Assembly: GCF_014192335.1 (NCBI RefSeq)
Contig: NZ_JACHXU010000025.1
Location: 1-64,000, forward strand
Direction of reading: 5' to 3'
Source: Aporhodopirellula rubra
Lineage (GTDB): Bacteria; Planctomycetota; Planctomycetia; Pirellulales; Pirellulaceae
Length of the DNA stretch: 64,000 nt
Position numbers and translations under genes: made by a program. Below, piece by piece: positions 1 to 8,378 of this stretch. The notes below the pieces were generated by a model. That model saw only the letters and a program-made list of their open reading frames with translations, made no database searches and was not told the DNA's origin. Position 1 is the stretch's first letter. Each line of letters begins with the position of its first letter.

Positions 1-3000
1 GGTTCAGAAATCCCTGATCCTGACGCGACTGGCTCGATCGATTACACGAGCACGAACAACCGTTCGGAACCGAAACAGATGACGTTGACGACCCGTTCGG
101 TCAACGATGCTCCGCGGTTTGATTTTAATGATAGTGTGTTCATCCTTGAACGAGATGACCTCGCGGTACGGAGTATCACCAATTGGGCGAGCGACATTTT
201 GCCGAGCGAATCGACGGCATTGGATGAGCTGGCCACGCAAGGTGTGCGTTTTGAACTGCAGGCGGGTTTGTCAAATATTCCAGCCGGACTGTTCGAAACC
301 GCTCCCGCGGTTACCGAGGCCGGAACGCTGCTGCTGACGACTTCGGTCGATGCAGTTGGTACCGCAACGCTCGTGTTTAATGTGTTGGATTACTCGCTCT
401 CAGGCGAAGCCGGGTTTGTATCCAAGTTTGTGCAGGTCACAACGACCGTGCACGTGCAACCGGTTAACGACGCACCGCGTTTGAATCCACAGTTTGTTCC
501 AACGCCGGTTGATAATTCCGCGAGTGTGGATGATCGTTACCGTGTTGAATCGGACGGGACTTTGGTCATCACGATGACGGAAGACAATCAGATCAATGGT
601 GGTGGAACGTATCGAATCTATCTCGAGCGAGACAGCAGCACGGAACGTCCTGGATTGTTGGATCTGTTCGTGAGCGGACCGAGTGATGAAATCAATGGCG
701 GACAAAATGTCGTTGGCAATCCGACCACGACCGCGATCGCTCAGTCTCTGCAACTGACCAACTTCCCCGCGACGACCACGCAGGGTGGAACGCTCGTGCG
801 TGGTGTTGAACCGGGTGTCGACGGTCGTGAGTATCTCGACTATACCCCGCGATCGCATCAGAATATCAATACCGTCGGCAACGACTTGTTCTTGTATACG
901 GTCCAAGACGACGGGCAAACGTATACTCTGGGGTCGACCAGTTTTGAGTCCGGAGTACTTCAGAGCAATCCGTTGAGCTCAATGGGACGAGTTCGGTTGG
1001 TTCTCAATCCGGTCAATGATGCTCCTCAGTTCACAATTGATCCGGCTCGAGTGGACGGTAGTGGCAACGTGACCGTCACGGTGACGGAGGGAGCACCGGC
1101 GGGTGTGACGTTTAATCTCATTGCGAACCGCGCCGCGGGACCTGCAACGGCCACCGACGAGACGGATCCCGTCAATGGACAAACGGTGACTTACCACATT
1201 ACTCCGGACCCTGCCGTCGACTATCCAGGCGTGTTCACCACACCGCCTTCGGTCGATGCTCTCGGACGTTTGACATTCGCAGCCGGCGCCGAGATTTCCG
1301 GCAACTTTGTCTTTAACATCTTTGCGATGGACAATGGTGCGAATGATCCGACCGGACGTGGCGACATTAATACCTCGGCATTGGTTCCGTTTACGATCTC
1401 GATCACTCCGGTGAACGACCCGCCTGAAGTCAAAGCGGGTGAAGATGGAATCGTGTCCGATACGATCGCCGAGGAAGGTTCGACCACCATCACCGAATCG
1501 GAGTTGTTGGCGGAATTCCAAGGTGGACCAACCGCACCGGCGGGCAGTGGCGCGATCGACGAGTCGACCCAAGGACTCGTCATCTTCTCGGGACTGCCTA
1601 CCGTTGGTGGACCCGCGTTGACGACGACCGGCGGTGGTACGATCACGCGTACCGGTTCGACGTTCACGTACACGCCAGCCCTGAATTTCGCGGGCGTGGA
1701 TACGGTGGTTTATCAAATCAGCGATACCGCGACTCCGGATTCTCCGAATGTTCCGGGGACTTGGTTGATCAACGTGACTCCGGTCAACGACGCACCTGAC
1801 CTCGGTTCGCTCGACCTGATGGTTGGGTTGCCTGAGGACATCGGGGCCGTTCGTATCGACGATTGGTTTGCAGGTGTGACGGTTGGACCTGCCGGAGATT
1901 CGTCGGGTGCCGGACGCGCCAACGACGAGATCGATGGTTTGGGAGCGATCCCGGCACAGTCGTTCGATTCGATTACGATTCGACCGGTTGCGACCGATGA
2001 TCGTTATCGCGATCTGTTCCAGTTCACCGATGGTGATCTCGACTCGGTTGTTCGATTGGAAGGCAACACACTCGTCTTCGATGTACTGCCGGGTGCGGCG
2101 GGCGTGGCAACGTTTGAAGTGACCGTCACCGATGATGGTGCCAATGACGCACCGAACGTCGGCGTGGCGAGCACGATCTTGACGATCACCATTGATTCCT
2201 CAAACGATGTGCCGTCCTTTGATGTCGTTGGGGATAATCCGATCACGGTGGTCGAAGGCGACCCGCTTTACATCGAGAATTGGGCCGACAACGTTTCGGC
2301 GGGAGACACCGGGCAGACGTCTCGCTTTATCGTGAACGTCCCCGCCGGTGACGAGGACTTGTTCGAGGTTCTGCCGACAATCGATGCGACCGGTGAAATC
2401 ACATTCCAGTTCAAGGAAGACGCCAACGGTAGTACCGTGTTGGGAGTCTCCCTGACCGATGACGCGGATCCAAATGACGGTCAGTTGTTGACCAGCGATG
2501 GATTGCCTGCGTTGACGTCACCGGAAGTCCTGCTGACGATCAGCATCACTCCGGTCAACGACGCGCCGATTGCGAACGACAATAATTTCACGACGACGGA
2601 AGACAACCTCCTTACGTTCACGGTGAATGATCTGCTCGGCAATGATACCGACATCGACGTCGGTGATAGTTTGACGTTGGTGCAAACGGGAACGTTGATC
2701 ACGGAACTCGGAGCCACGGTCAACATCAATTCGACGGGCGGTTTGATCACCTACAATCCGCTCGGAGCATCCGAGATTCAGAAACTGCGTCCGGGAACCT
2801 CGGTCGTCGATTCGTTCCAATATCAGGTCAGTGATTCGGAGGGCGAGTTGAGTAATTTTGCAACCGTCCGTTTGACGATTTCCGGTGCGAACGATGCTCC
2901 GATCTTGGGCGACGACGTGATCGGTTTCACTTACGAAGAAAACGCCTCGGGTGCACCGATTGCCAAGTCCGTGACGATCCCAGGTAACTCCATCTTCGAT

Positions 3001-4023
3001 AACGATTTCGATATCGATGAAGGCGAAACGATCCAACCGTTGACGTTCACGGTAACGATCCAGCCGCAGTACGGTGAACTTCGACAAGACGCTGTGACGG
3101 GCGAAGTGACCTACCTGCCGGGCGCAAACTTCTTGACCGAAGGCAACCGCCAAGACAGCTTTGAGTACACGCTCAATGATGCCGGCGGAATCGTCTCGGG
3201 CCAACCGAGTGCTCCGGCGACCGTTCACATCGTTACCCGACCCACACCGACGGTCGATCCGATTCGAACCGGTACGTTTAACAACGCGAGCGGTACGGGA
3301 ACGGCGGTTGTTGACCTCGATAACTTGTTCGTTTCGGTCGATGGGCTCGATCTCGCCAAGACGGTGATCAAGATCAATGGCCAAAACGGTGTTGCGGTCA
3401 TCAACGCGGCCGGGCAATTGGTATACACGCCGAACCCCGGTCACACTGGCGAAGACACCGTAACGATCGAGGTCGAAGACGTTAACGGAGTGAAGAGCGG
3501 TGATGTCGTTGTTCAGTTCAACACGACGAGTAATGAGCGTACGAACCCGAGCGAGCCGACGGACGTGAATCGCAATGGATTCGTAACCGCACTCGACGCT
3601 CTGATGATCATCAACCTGTTGAACAGCGGGCTCGGTGGCACCTCAGGCGGTATCCCGATCTCGGCGATTCCCGCAGGCGACGACAGTTACTACGACGTCA
3701 ACGATGACGGCTTCGTGACGGAGGTCGACGCACTACGGGTGATCAACGCCTTGAATGCTCAGGACGCAGGTCTGGCCGGCAGTGAGCCGATCGCACCGCA
3801 AGCGTTGGGAGCGGATGACGCGGTGGCAGCCACGACGGGCGTCGCCGCAACGGTATCGTCCGTTGAGTCGGGCGGATCGAAGGTTGTCGGTGGATCCGAG
3901 TTTGATGGCGAGAGCGATCTGCTCGACTTGATTGCGATCGATGCCGCCGGTGGCGGATCGGATTCGGATGGCGACGGATCACTCGAAGCGAACTTGGATG
4001 CCGCGATCGCCGATCTGTTTTAA
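1..4023 (+). CDS. Giant secreted cadherin-like (tandem-95) repeat protein with C-terminal dockerin, 5'-truncated
   Basis: The reading frame is open from base 1, so the gene starts outside the window; 1340 codons are visible. Eight copies of a VNDAP-type domain-boundary motif occur near 100, 461, 1007, 1409, 1781, 2199, 2551 and 2887, marking tandem cadherin-like/tandem-95 beta-sandwich domains of about 110-180 residues. Bases 3550-3780 encode two dockerin type I calcium-binding helices (DVNRNGFVTALDAL and DVNDDGFVTEVDAL). An acidic Gly/Ser/Asp-rich tail ends in DLF. Such proteins in planctomycetes are very large, exported and probably cell-surface adhesins or scaffold components. The N-terminus and any signal sequence cannot be seen. 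The function in adhesion is inferred from the family. A strong terminator follows the stop codon. Confidence 0.93.
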   Translation, partial: GSEIPDPDATGSIDYTSTNNRSEPKQMTLTTRSVNDAPRFDFNDSVFILERDDLAVRSITNWASDILPSESTALDELATQGVRFELQAGLSNIPAGLFETAPAVTEAGTLLLTTSVDAVGTATLVFNVLDYSLSGEAGFVSKFVQVTTTVHVQPVNDAPRLNPQFVPTPVDNSASVDDRYRVESDGTLVITMTEDNQINGGGTYRIYLERDSSTERPGLLDLFVSGPSDEINGGQNVVGNPTTTAIAQSLQLTNFPATTTQGGTLVRGVEPGVDGREYLDYTPRSHQNINTVGNDLFLYTVQDDGQTYTLGSTSFESGVLQSNPLSSMGRVRLVLNPVNDAPQFTIDPARVDGSGNVTVTVTEGAPAGVTFNLIANRAAGPATATDETDPVNGQTVTYHITPDPAVDYPGVFTTPPSVDALGRLTFAAGAEISGNFVFNIFAMDNGANDPTGRGDINTSALVPFTISITPVNDPPEVKAGEDGIVSDTIAEEGSTTITESELLAEFQGGPTAPAGSGAIDESTQGLVIFSGLPTVGGPALTTTGGGTITRTGSTFTYTPALNFAGVDTVVYQISDTATPDSPNVPGTWLINVTPVNDAPDLGSLDLMVGLPEDIGAVRIDDWFAGVTVGPAGDSSGAGRANDEIDGLGAIPAQSFDSITIRPVATDDRYRDLFQFTDGDLDSVVRLEGNTLVFDVLPGAAGVATFEVTVTDDGANDAPNVGVASTILTITIDSSNDVPSFDVVGDNPITVVEGDPLYIENWADNVSAGDTGQTSRFIVNVPAGDEDLFEVLPTIDATGEITFQFKEDANGSTVLGVSLTDDADPNDGQLLTSDGLPALTSPEVLLTISITPVNDAPIANDNNFTTTEDNLLTFTVNDLLGNDTDIDVGDSLTLVQTGTLITELGATVNINSTGGLITYNPLGASEIQKLRPGTSVVDSFQYQVSDSEGELSNFATVRLTISGANDAPILGDDVIGFTYEENASGAPIAKSVTIPGNSIFDNDFDIDEGETIQPLTFTVTIQPQYGELRQDAVTGEVTYLPGANFLTEGNRQDSFEYTLNDAGGIVSGQPSAPATVHIVTRPTPTVDPIRTGTFNNASGTGTAVVDLDNLFVSVDGLDLAKTVIKINGQNGVAVINAAGQLVYTPNPGHTGEDTVTIEVEDVNGVKSGDVVVQFNTTSNERTNPSEPTDVNRNGFVTALDALMIINLLNSGLGGTSGGIPISAIPAGDDSYYDVNDDGFVTEVDALRVINALNAQDAGLAGSEPIAPQALGADDAVAATTGVAATVSSVESGGSKVVGGSEFDGESDLLDLIAIDAAGGGSDSDGDGSLEANLDAAIADLF

Positions 4024-4087
4024 GATCACGACCTGGTGAGGCTGCCGGATACGTAGAAGCGATTCACGTAGGCGGCCATCAACGACA

Positions 4088-4128
4088 ACACCCCCTCGGC
4101 TTTGTAAAAACCGAGGGGGTGTTTTTTT
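4088..4128 (+). terminator. Intrinsic terminator of the giant cadherin-like gene
   Basis: A perfect 12-bp stem (ACACCCCCTCGG at 4088-4099 with CCGAGGGGGTGT at 4111-4122) closes an 11-nt loop and runs into seven T residues (4122-4128). The T tract is on the + side only, so it ends the upstream gene and not the convergent sigma-factor gene. Confidence 0.95.
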
Positions 4129-4188
4129 GTGTTTACGGTGAACGAACGGGGACGCCCGATGGGACACGCTTCTTCCGAACGATCGGTA

Positions 4189-4854
4189 CTAAACGGCTTG
4201 GCAAACCGCGACCTCCCGAACGGGAAGGTGCATCGGTACCGTCGTCGGGAAGTCCGACCGCATGGTTTCGGCGAGTCGTTTTCGTGCGGTGTGCAACCGT
4301 CGTTTGATCGTTCCGACGGGAGCGTCGAATCGATCACTCATTTCGATCAACGATTGTCCTTGCAGGTAGAACGCCCGCAAAGTTTGTTGATCCATGTCAC
4401 CGAGGCGAGTCAAACCGACCCGAACGGCGTCGTCACGTTCTTGGGCTTCGGCCGCCGTTTGTGGCGATGCGTCATCGGCGCAGGTGGCTTCCAGAGTTTC
4501 TGGATCGCACGCCACCGACAACCGACCACGTGTCACGCGGTTGATGGCCATGCGGTGAACGATTTGTCGCAACCATCCGCCGAATGCTTCCGGGACTCGC
4601 AACTGATCGACCTTCTGCATCGCTTGGATGAAAACGTCTTGAGCGAGTTCTTCGGCTTCGTGAGCGTTTCGGACCCGTTGCATTGCCAATGCGACGATGG
4701 CAGGCCGGTATCGTTCGAACAGTTCACCGAACGCATCGCGGTCGCCCGCTTGCGCTTTGACAACGAGTTGAGCGACCGTCAATGGAGCATCGTCCACGAC
4801 GGTGTTAATCGGCAAGATGGAGGTTTGTGATTTCGTATCGAGGGTAATCGTCAT
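4189..4854 (-). CDS. ECF-type RNA polymerase sigma factor
   Basis: A 221-residue sigma-70 family protein. Region 2 follows the start (AGDRDAFGELFERYRP, then the EAEELAQDVFIQAM core-binding helix). Region 4 is a helix-turn-helix near residues 145-205 (MSDRFDAPVGTIKRRLHTAR). There is no region 1 or 3, as expected of ECF factors. I chose ATG 4854 because GGGGAGGA stands 7-8 bases upstream; an in-frame upstream codon at 4890 lacks such a site. No anti-sigma gene is adjacent, so the signal it answers to is unknown. A 10-bp direct repeat lies upstream and may be its promoter or operator. It is convergent with the cadherin-like gene. Confidence 0.9.
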   Translation of the reverse strand: MTITLDTKSQTSILPINTVVDDAPLTVAQLVVKAQAGDRDAFGELFERYRPAIVALAMQRVRNAHEAEELAQDVFIQAMQKVDQLRVPEAFGGWLRQIVHRMAINRVTRGRLSVACDPETLEATCADDASPQTAAEAQERDDAVRVGLTRLGDMDQQTLRAFYLQGQSLIEMSDRFDAPVGTIKRRLHTARKRLAETMRSDFPTTVPMHLPVREVAVCQAV

Positions 4855-4889
4855 GATGGGTTCCTCCCCAGAGGCGGCGGGGCGTTCCA

Positions 4890-4920
4890 ATTTTTCAAAC
4901 TGCCAGTGAGATTTTTCAAA
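4890..4920 (-). promoter_or_regulatory. Twin 10-bp direct repeat upstream of the sigma-factor gene
   Basis: ATTTTTCAAA occurs at 4890-4899 and again at 4911-4920 (TTTGAAAAAT on the coding strand). The copies are exactly 21 bp apart, two helical turns, and begin 36 bases upstream of the sigma-factor start. The arrangement suggests two protein-binding sites on one face of the helix. No binding protein can be named. Confidence 0.45.
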
Positions 4921-5021
4921 GATTCGTTTCAGGAATCGCGATCGACTCAGGCGAAAATCTTCACATGCTTGCTAGGGATGTCTCGCTATCGGTGCCCTCA
5001 ATCTGCCTTCGTGGGTGAAGC

Positions 5022-5419
5022 GACTGGTTAACAGTCACTGGGCCTGAAGGTAGCGATTTGGGGGCGCCGGATAGGCTGACGGGCCTAGCGGGCTGTGCGA
5101 ATTTCGTCTTGGTTGACCGACGCGGAATCAGCGGTTGGAACGATCAAGAGAGGCTGCGAGGAGGCAGCGTCGATCATGTTCGGGCCGATGAAATCGATCG
5201 AGTCAAAGAGCGCGGGTTCGGTTGGTCAGGCGTTAGCCTGCCGGGTTGAAACCCGTGCCTGCTGAATTCGCCGGTTTCGCGGTGGATGTCACCGAATGAC
5301 CTTTGAATTCCATCGATTGGGGATGTCCCCAACATCGCGACTGTGACGGACACGTTAGGTCCGTCCCACGCGAGAACGCTGAATGTTTCTCGCGTCCTAT
5401 GGCGGCAGCGGTACTGCCG
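5022..5419. repeat. Dense array of nine unrelated short hairpins
   Basis: Within 400 bases there are nine near-adjacent perfect inverted repeats: 5022-5036, 5072-5087, 5227-5240, 5242-5255, 5280-5294, 5317-5332, 5346-5364, 5368-5395 and 5403-5419. Stems are 5-9 bp and loops mostly 2-10 bases. The stem sequences differ from each other, so this is neither a CRISPR array nor a simple tandem repeat. The best are TTGGGGA-TG-TCCCCAA and ACGCGAGAA-N10-TTCTCGCGT. It could be a structured RNA or a cluster of dispersed palindromic elements. It overlaps the 3' half of a small minus-strand ORF. Confidence 0.6.
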
Positions 5420-5613
5420 ACACTGGCATACAGAGGCTTCCTAAACAGCTCGGGGCGTTCGGAATGATGGACCATATAGGCCCGCCAGACCGCGTCCGCG
5501 AGTCTCTCGGTAAGGACTGCGACGCGTGTCACCATTCCGTCGAAACCATTGCACAAGATGCCGCTGACGCGGGTCGCACGAATGACATTCAGTTTGGAAA
5601 TCAGAGTTCGCAT
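5233..5613 (-). CDS. Hypothetical small protein, doubtful
   Basis: A 126-codon ORF with ATG 5613 preceded by GGGAGGA at 5-base spacing, which is its best support. I recognise no domain. The first 60 residues have an ordinary composition (for example MRTLISKLNV and LTERLADAVWRAYM). The last 60 are Ser/Thr/Gly/Pro-rich and coincide with the hairpin array, so the true gene may have been shortened or its 3' end replaced. A 7-bp hairpin (5626-5644) sits just upstream of the ribosome site. There are no paralogues or partners in the window. It could equally be non-coding. Confidence 0.35.
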   Translation of the reverse strand: MRTLISKLNVIRATRVSGILCNGFDGMVTRVAVLTERLADAVWRAYMVHHSERPELFRKPLYASVGSTAAAIGREKHSAFSRGTDLTCPSQSRCWGHPQSMEFKGHSVTSTAKPANSAGTGFNPAG

Positions 5614-6005
5614 CGGATCCTCCCGGCACCATTTCGGATGGTGCGGTTTTGGAGCACAAATTGGAAATTTACCTCACGCGGCTTTGCATCGTTTGCCAAG
5701 CCACCCCCTAAAAAGGGCCGTCGGTGAGATGTTGAATTAGAAGACTATTTCAGCAGAAGGTTCGCGCGGCTACCAGGAAAACTTGTAAAATTCTCAAATA
5801 TGTTTTCGTCCCGTGCGGCCTAATCACGCTAAAACCAATGAAAACGCGGTGTTTGACGAGTTTGGCTCGGTTCGCACGCGATTGAGGGATCAGCACGGTT
5901 ATGGTGCGGATATTTGGGGCGGTGAGGAGTTTTCCGGCGGACGAAGCGAACCCGCTCAAGCCAAAATGGGCGTCAAAGATTGAGCGAGATTGGAAGGAGG
6001 CAGGT
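5614..6005. other. Gene-free stretch between the small ORF and comF
   Basis: It holds the perfect hairpin GCACCAT-TTCGG-ATGGTGC at 5626-5644 and an AT-richer section around 5730-5850 that may carry the comF promoter. The comF frame stays open back to ATG 5901, but I prefer the TTG at 6006. Nothing else is recognisable. Confidence 0.5.
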
Positions 6006-7034
6006 TTGATCAGCAGGAGCACGACGACGTCGAATTTTCTTTCGCATTCCTGGGAATCGGTCGCTCCGTTGGTTTTCCCGCCGGTGTGCGTGCTGTGCGG
6101 AGACGCGACCGAGCCGACTCCTGCGATCGGCGGAGAGGTCGCTGGCGAATCATCGCAACGCCGCCGTTTTCCTCAACGACAATATGAGACGTTCTGCCGA
6201 ACCTGCGAAACGTCATTGATTCAATCCTCGCCGATGATGCGAACGGCATGTGAGGAGTGTGGATGGCCCCGAGGCGCCCGCACGCCGCGAGCCGGTTCGG
6301 TTGGCTCGGGAGCGGAGTCGAGCCTTGATGAGAATTTCGCAATGTGGGGTGAGGGGGGACGTGGAGATGACGTTTTACCCTGTGCCCGGTGTCATGCGAG
6401 GAAGACGCCGCACCGATTCAACCGAATCACGCCGTTGTACCGTTATCACGATGCCGCGCGGGATGCGGTCGTGGCGGCGAAATATCCCCATAATTCCGTG
6501 GTTGCCCGCGAATTGGCGATCCGGTTGGCGGTTCGTTGTCTCGAACGTTGGACTGATTTGGTTGCCGAACAGGAGGCGGTGCTTTCGGGTGGAAAGAGTC
6601 GTCGCGGCTGGTCGCTCTCGGGGATTAATCCGCTGCGTGACGGGAATCGGCTGAATCAGGCAGGCGACGGTCCAATGATCACGAGCGTGCCGAGCCCCTG
6701 GATTCGCCAGGTCCGTCGGGGGGGCAGCGGAACGCGGTTGCTTTCGCAGTACACTGCCCTGCATCTGGGGCTGCCCTACGTGTCCCTACTGCGGACGTGC
6801 CGGCAAATCTCCAAACAGGCGTTGCTTGACGATGATGGGCGACGGGCCAATGTCAGCGGCGCCTTTCGTGTCTGCAGGGGATCGGACAAAAAAATATCGG
6901 GTCGCGAGGTCATTCTGGTCGATGACGTGATGACCACGGGAGCCACGGCGGATGAGATCGCAGGGGTGTTGCTGGACGCGGGAGCGAGCAAAGTCTCACT
7001 TGCCGTCGTGGCAATGGCCTTGCGTGAAAACTAA
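6006..7034 (+). CDS. ComF family phosphoribosyltransferase-like protein
   Basis: The N-terminal half has several CxxC pairs (CVLCG, CRTC, CEECG, CARCH) typical of the ComF zinc-binding region. The C-terminal half is a type I phosphoribosyltransferase fold with the PRPP-binding loop VILVDDVMTTGAT near the end. ComF proteins help single-stranded DNA uptake or processing in naturally competent bacteria; the exact reaction is not settled. At about 342 residues it is longer than the usual 220-250, because of Gly/Arg-rich inserts in the zinc region. I chose TTG 6006 because AAGGAGG ends 5 bases before it, giving a short leader ahead of the first Cys pair; ATG 5901 is an alternative. No other competence genes are adjacent. 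Confidence 0.85.
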   Translation: MISRSTTTSNFLSHSWESVAPLVFPPVCVLCGDATEPTPAIGGEVAGESSQRRRFPQRQYETFCRTCETSLIQSSPMMRTACEECGWPRGARTPRAGSVGSGAESSLDENFAMWGEGGRGDDVLPCARCHARKTPHRFNRITPLYRYHDAARDAVVAAKYPHNSVVARELAIRLAVRCLERWTDLVAEQEAVLSGGKSRRGWSLSGINPLRDGNRLNQAGDGPMITSVPSPWIRQVRRGGSGTRLLSQYTALHLGLPYVSLLRTCRQISKQALLDDDGRRANVSGAFRVCRGSDKKISGREVILVDDVMTTGATADEIAGVLLDAGASKVSLAVVAMALREN

Positions 7035-7086
7035 AAAAGCGGAAATTCGAGCTAACCGTGCCGACTTTGTCGGCGTTATCGCTTTT
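7035..7086 (+). terminator. Possible terminator after comF
   Basis: Outer arms AAAAGCG (7035-7041) and CGCTTTT (7080-7086) enclose a perfect inner stem GCCGAC-TTT-GTCGGC (7060-7074). The T run is short and the middle of the structure is unpaired, so termination is plausible but not certain. Confidence 0.35.
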
Positions 7087-7226
7087 ACATCCGTATTCAC
7101 GTGCTACAGTTTTCCAGATGGCCAAATAGTGGGGTGGTCCGGACCGTTTGATCCCGGATCTCTTCTCCACCCCGATTTGACCGCGAATTCTATTCACCAC
7201 CGAGCCACCCCCTCCCGGCTGACTCC

Positions 7227-8279
7227 ATGACGAAACCTCACGACCCGCCCACAAACGGCGAATCGCACTCTACCGAGGCATCGGAAGAGGCGCTGCTGGT
7301 TGCCGCGCCGCCAACGGCGATGGGCGGCGCTCGGCGTGCGGTGCTTCGTGGACTCGGCGTCGTCCTGCCACCGCTGTTGACGATTGTGGTGTTGATTTGG
7401 GCATGGAACGCGATCGAAAACTACGTGTTGGCTCCGGTCGAGTCGGGCATCCGCCAAACACTCGTGTGGAGCCTCGCGGATATCCGTGAGACCGTTCCTC
7501 AGGGAGCACTGCGGGACCCGTTGCCGGAATTCAAGGACGCCAACAATAACAAGGGTCGTGGCTTCACCTATCAAGGTCTGTACTACGTTCCTGACCCGAC
7601 GGGCCGCCGATTCCTGCCGGGCTACGTCGTTCAAGAAGTCGATAACGAGATCGGTGAGTTCGGCCTCGGCGCGGTCGCACCTAATTCGGCGGCGGCGTAT
7701 TGGGACCGCTATGTGCAATTGAGATACATGCCGCGTTCGGTCGTGGTGCCGGTCTTCTTGATTGTATTTTTGTCGTTGTTGTACTTCCTCGGACGTTTGT
7801 TTGCCGGTGGGATCGGACGATGGTTCTTAAGCACCTTCGACGCGACGATTCTGCGTATCCCGATTGTCAATAAGGTTTACGGCAGTGTTAAACAGATTAC
7901 CGATTTCGCATTCGATGATCGGCAAATTGAGTTCAACCGTGTCGTCGCGATTCAGTATCCACGCGAAGGCATTTGGTCGCTCGGGTTTGTGACCGGAAAC
8001 AGCATGCGAGAAATTTCGGAAGCCGCGGGCGAACCGATGCTCAGCGTTCTGATGCCGACCAGTCCGATGCCGATGACCGGGTTCACGGTCACGGTCCGGC
8101 GTAGCGAAGCGATCGATTTGGACCTGACGATTGATGAAGCGATTCAGTTCGTGGTCAGTTGCGGGGTGGTTGTTCCGCCTCAACAACGCGTTGATGTACC
8201 CACCAAAGAATTGGCAGGCAAACCCGTCGTCAACGGAGCCAGCGTGAACGCCGGCATGGCCACACGCCAACCTCAATAA
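7227..8279 (+). CDS. DUF502 family integral membrane protein
   Basis: A 350-residue protein. The N-terminus is hydrophilic, a membrane segment lies around residues 45-65 (VVLPPLLTIVVLIWAW), and a second long one around 170-190 (VVVPVFLIVFLSLLYFLG). These are followed by the DUF502 core (IPIVNKVYGSVKQITDF; FVTGNSM; VLMPTSPMPMTGF). DUF502 proteins occur in many bacteria and in plants, but no biochemical role is established. About 120 residues between the two membrane segments form an unusual insert carrying a YYVPDPTGRRFLPGYV-like stretch. The DNA upstream to comF is short, so co-transcription is possible unless the 7035-7086 hairpin stops it. The start is ATG 7227, without a clear SD. Confidence 0.85.
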   Translation: MTKPHDPPTNGESHSTEASEEALLVAAPPTAMGGARRAVLRGLGVVLPPLLTIVVLIWAWNAIENYVLAPVESGIRQTLVWSLADIRETVPQGALRDPLPEFKDANNNKGRGFTYQGLYYVPDPTGRRFLPGYVVQEVDNEIGEFGLGAVAPNSAAAYWDRYVQLRYMPRSVVVPVFLIVFLSLLYFLGRLFAGGIGRWFLSTFDATILRIPIVNKVYGSVKQITDFAFDDRQIEFNRVVAIQYPREGIWSLGFVTGNSMREISEAAGEPMLSVLMPTSPMPMTGFTVTVRRSEAIDLDLTIDEAIQFVVSCGVVVPPQQRVDVPTKELAGKPVVNGASVNAGMATRQPQ

Positions 8280-8378
8280 ACCGCTCGTTTGATCGAAACG
8301 TTGGACGCCGAGTGGTTGGTTTGATCTTTGTTTGTTTGAGCGAGGCTCGATTGGCGTGACTCGTTCGATCGCCGCAAG

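Noticed and set aside
979-1716. 245-codon minus-strand ORF
   Set aside because: Shadow of the same repeat gene; low-complexity Arg-rich translation.
2518-3444. 308-codon minus-strand ORF
   Set aside because: Antisense of the cadherin-like gene, Arg/Asp/Val-rich shadow sequence with no domain.
5227-5419. CRISPR array
   Set aside because: Hairpin stems differ from each other and there is no repeat-spacer periodicity or cas gene.
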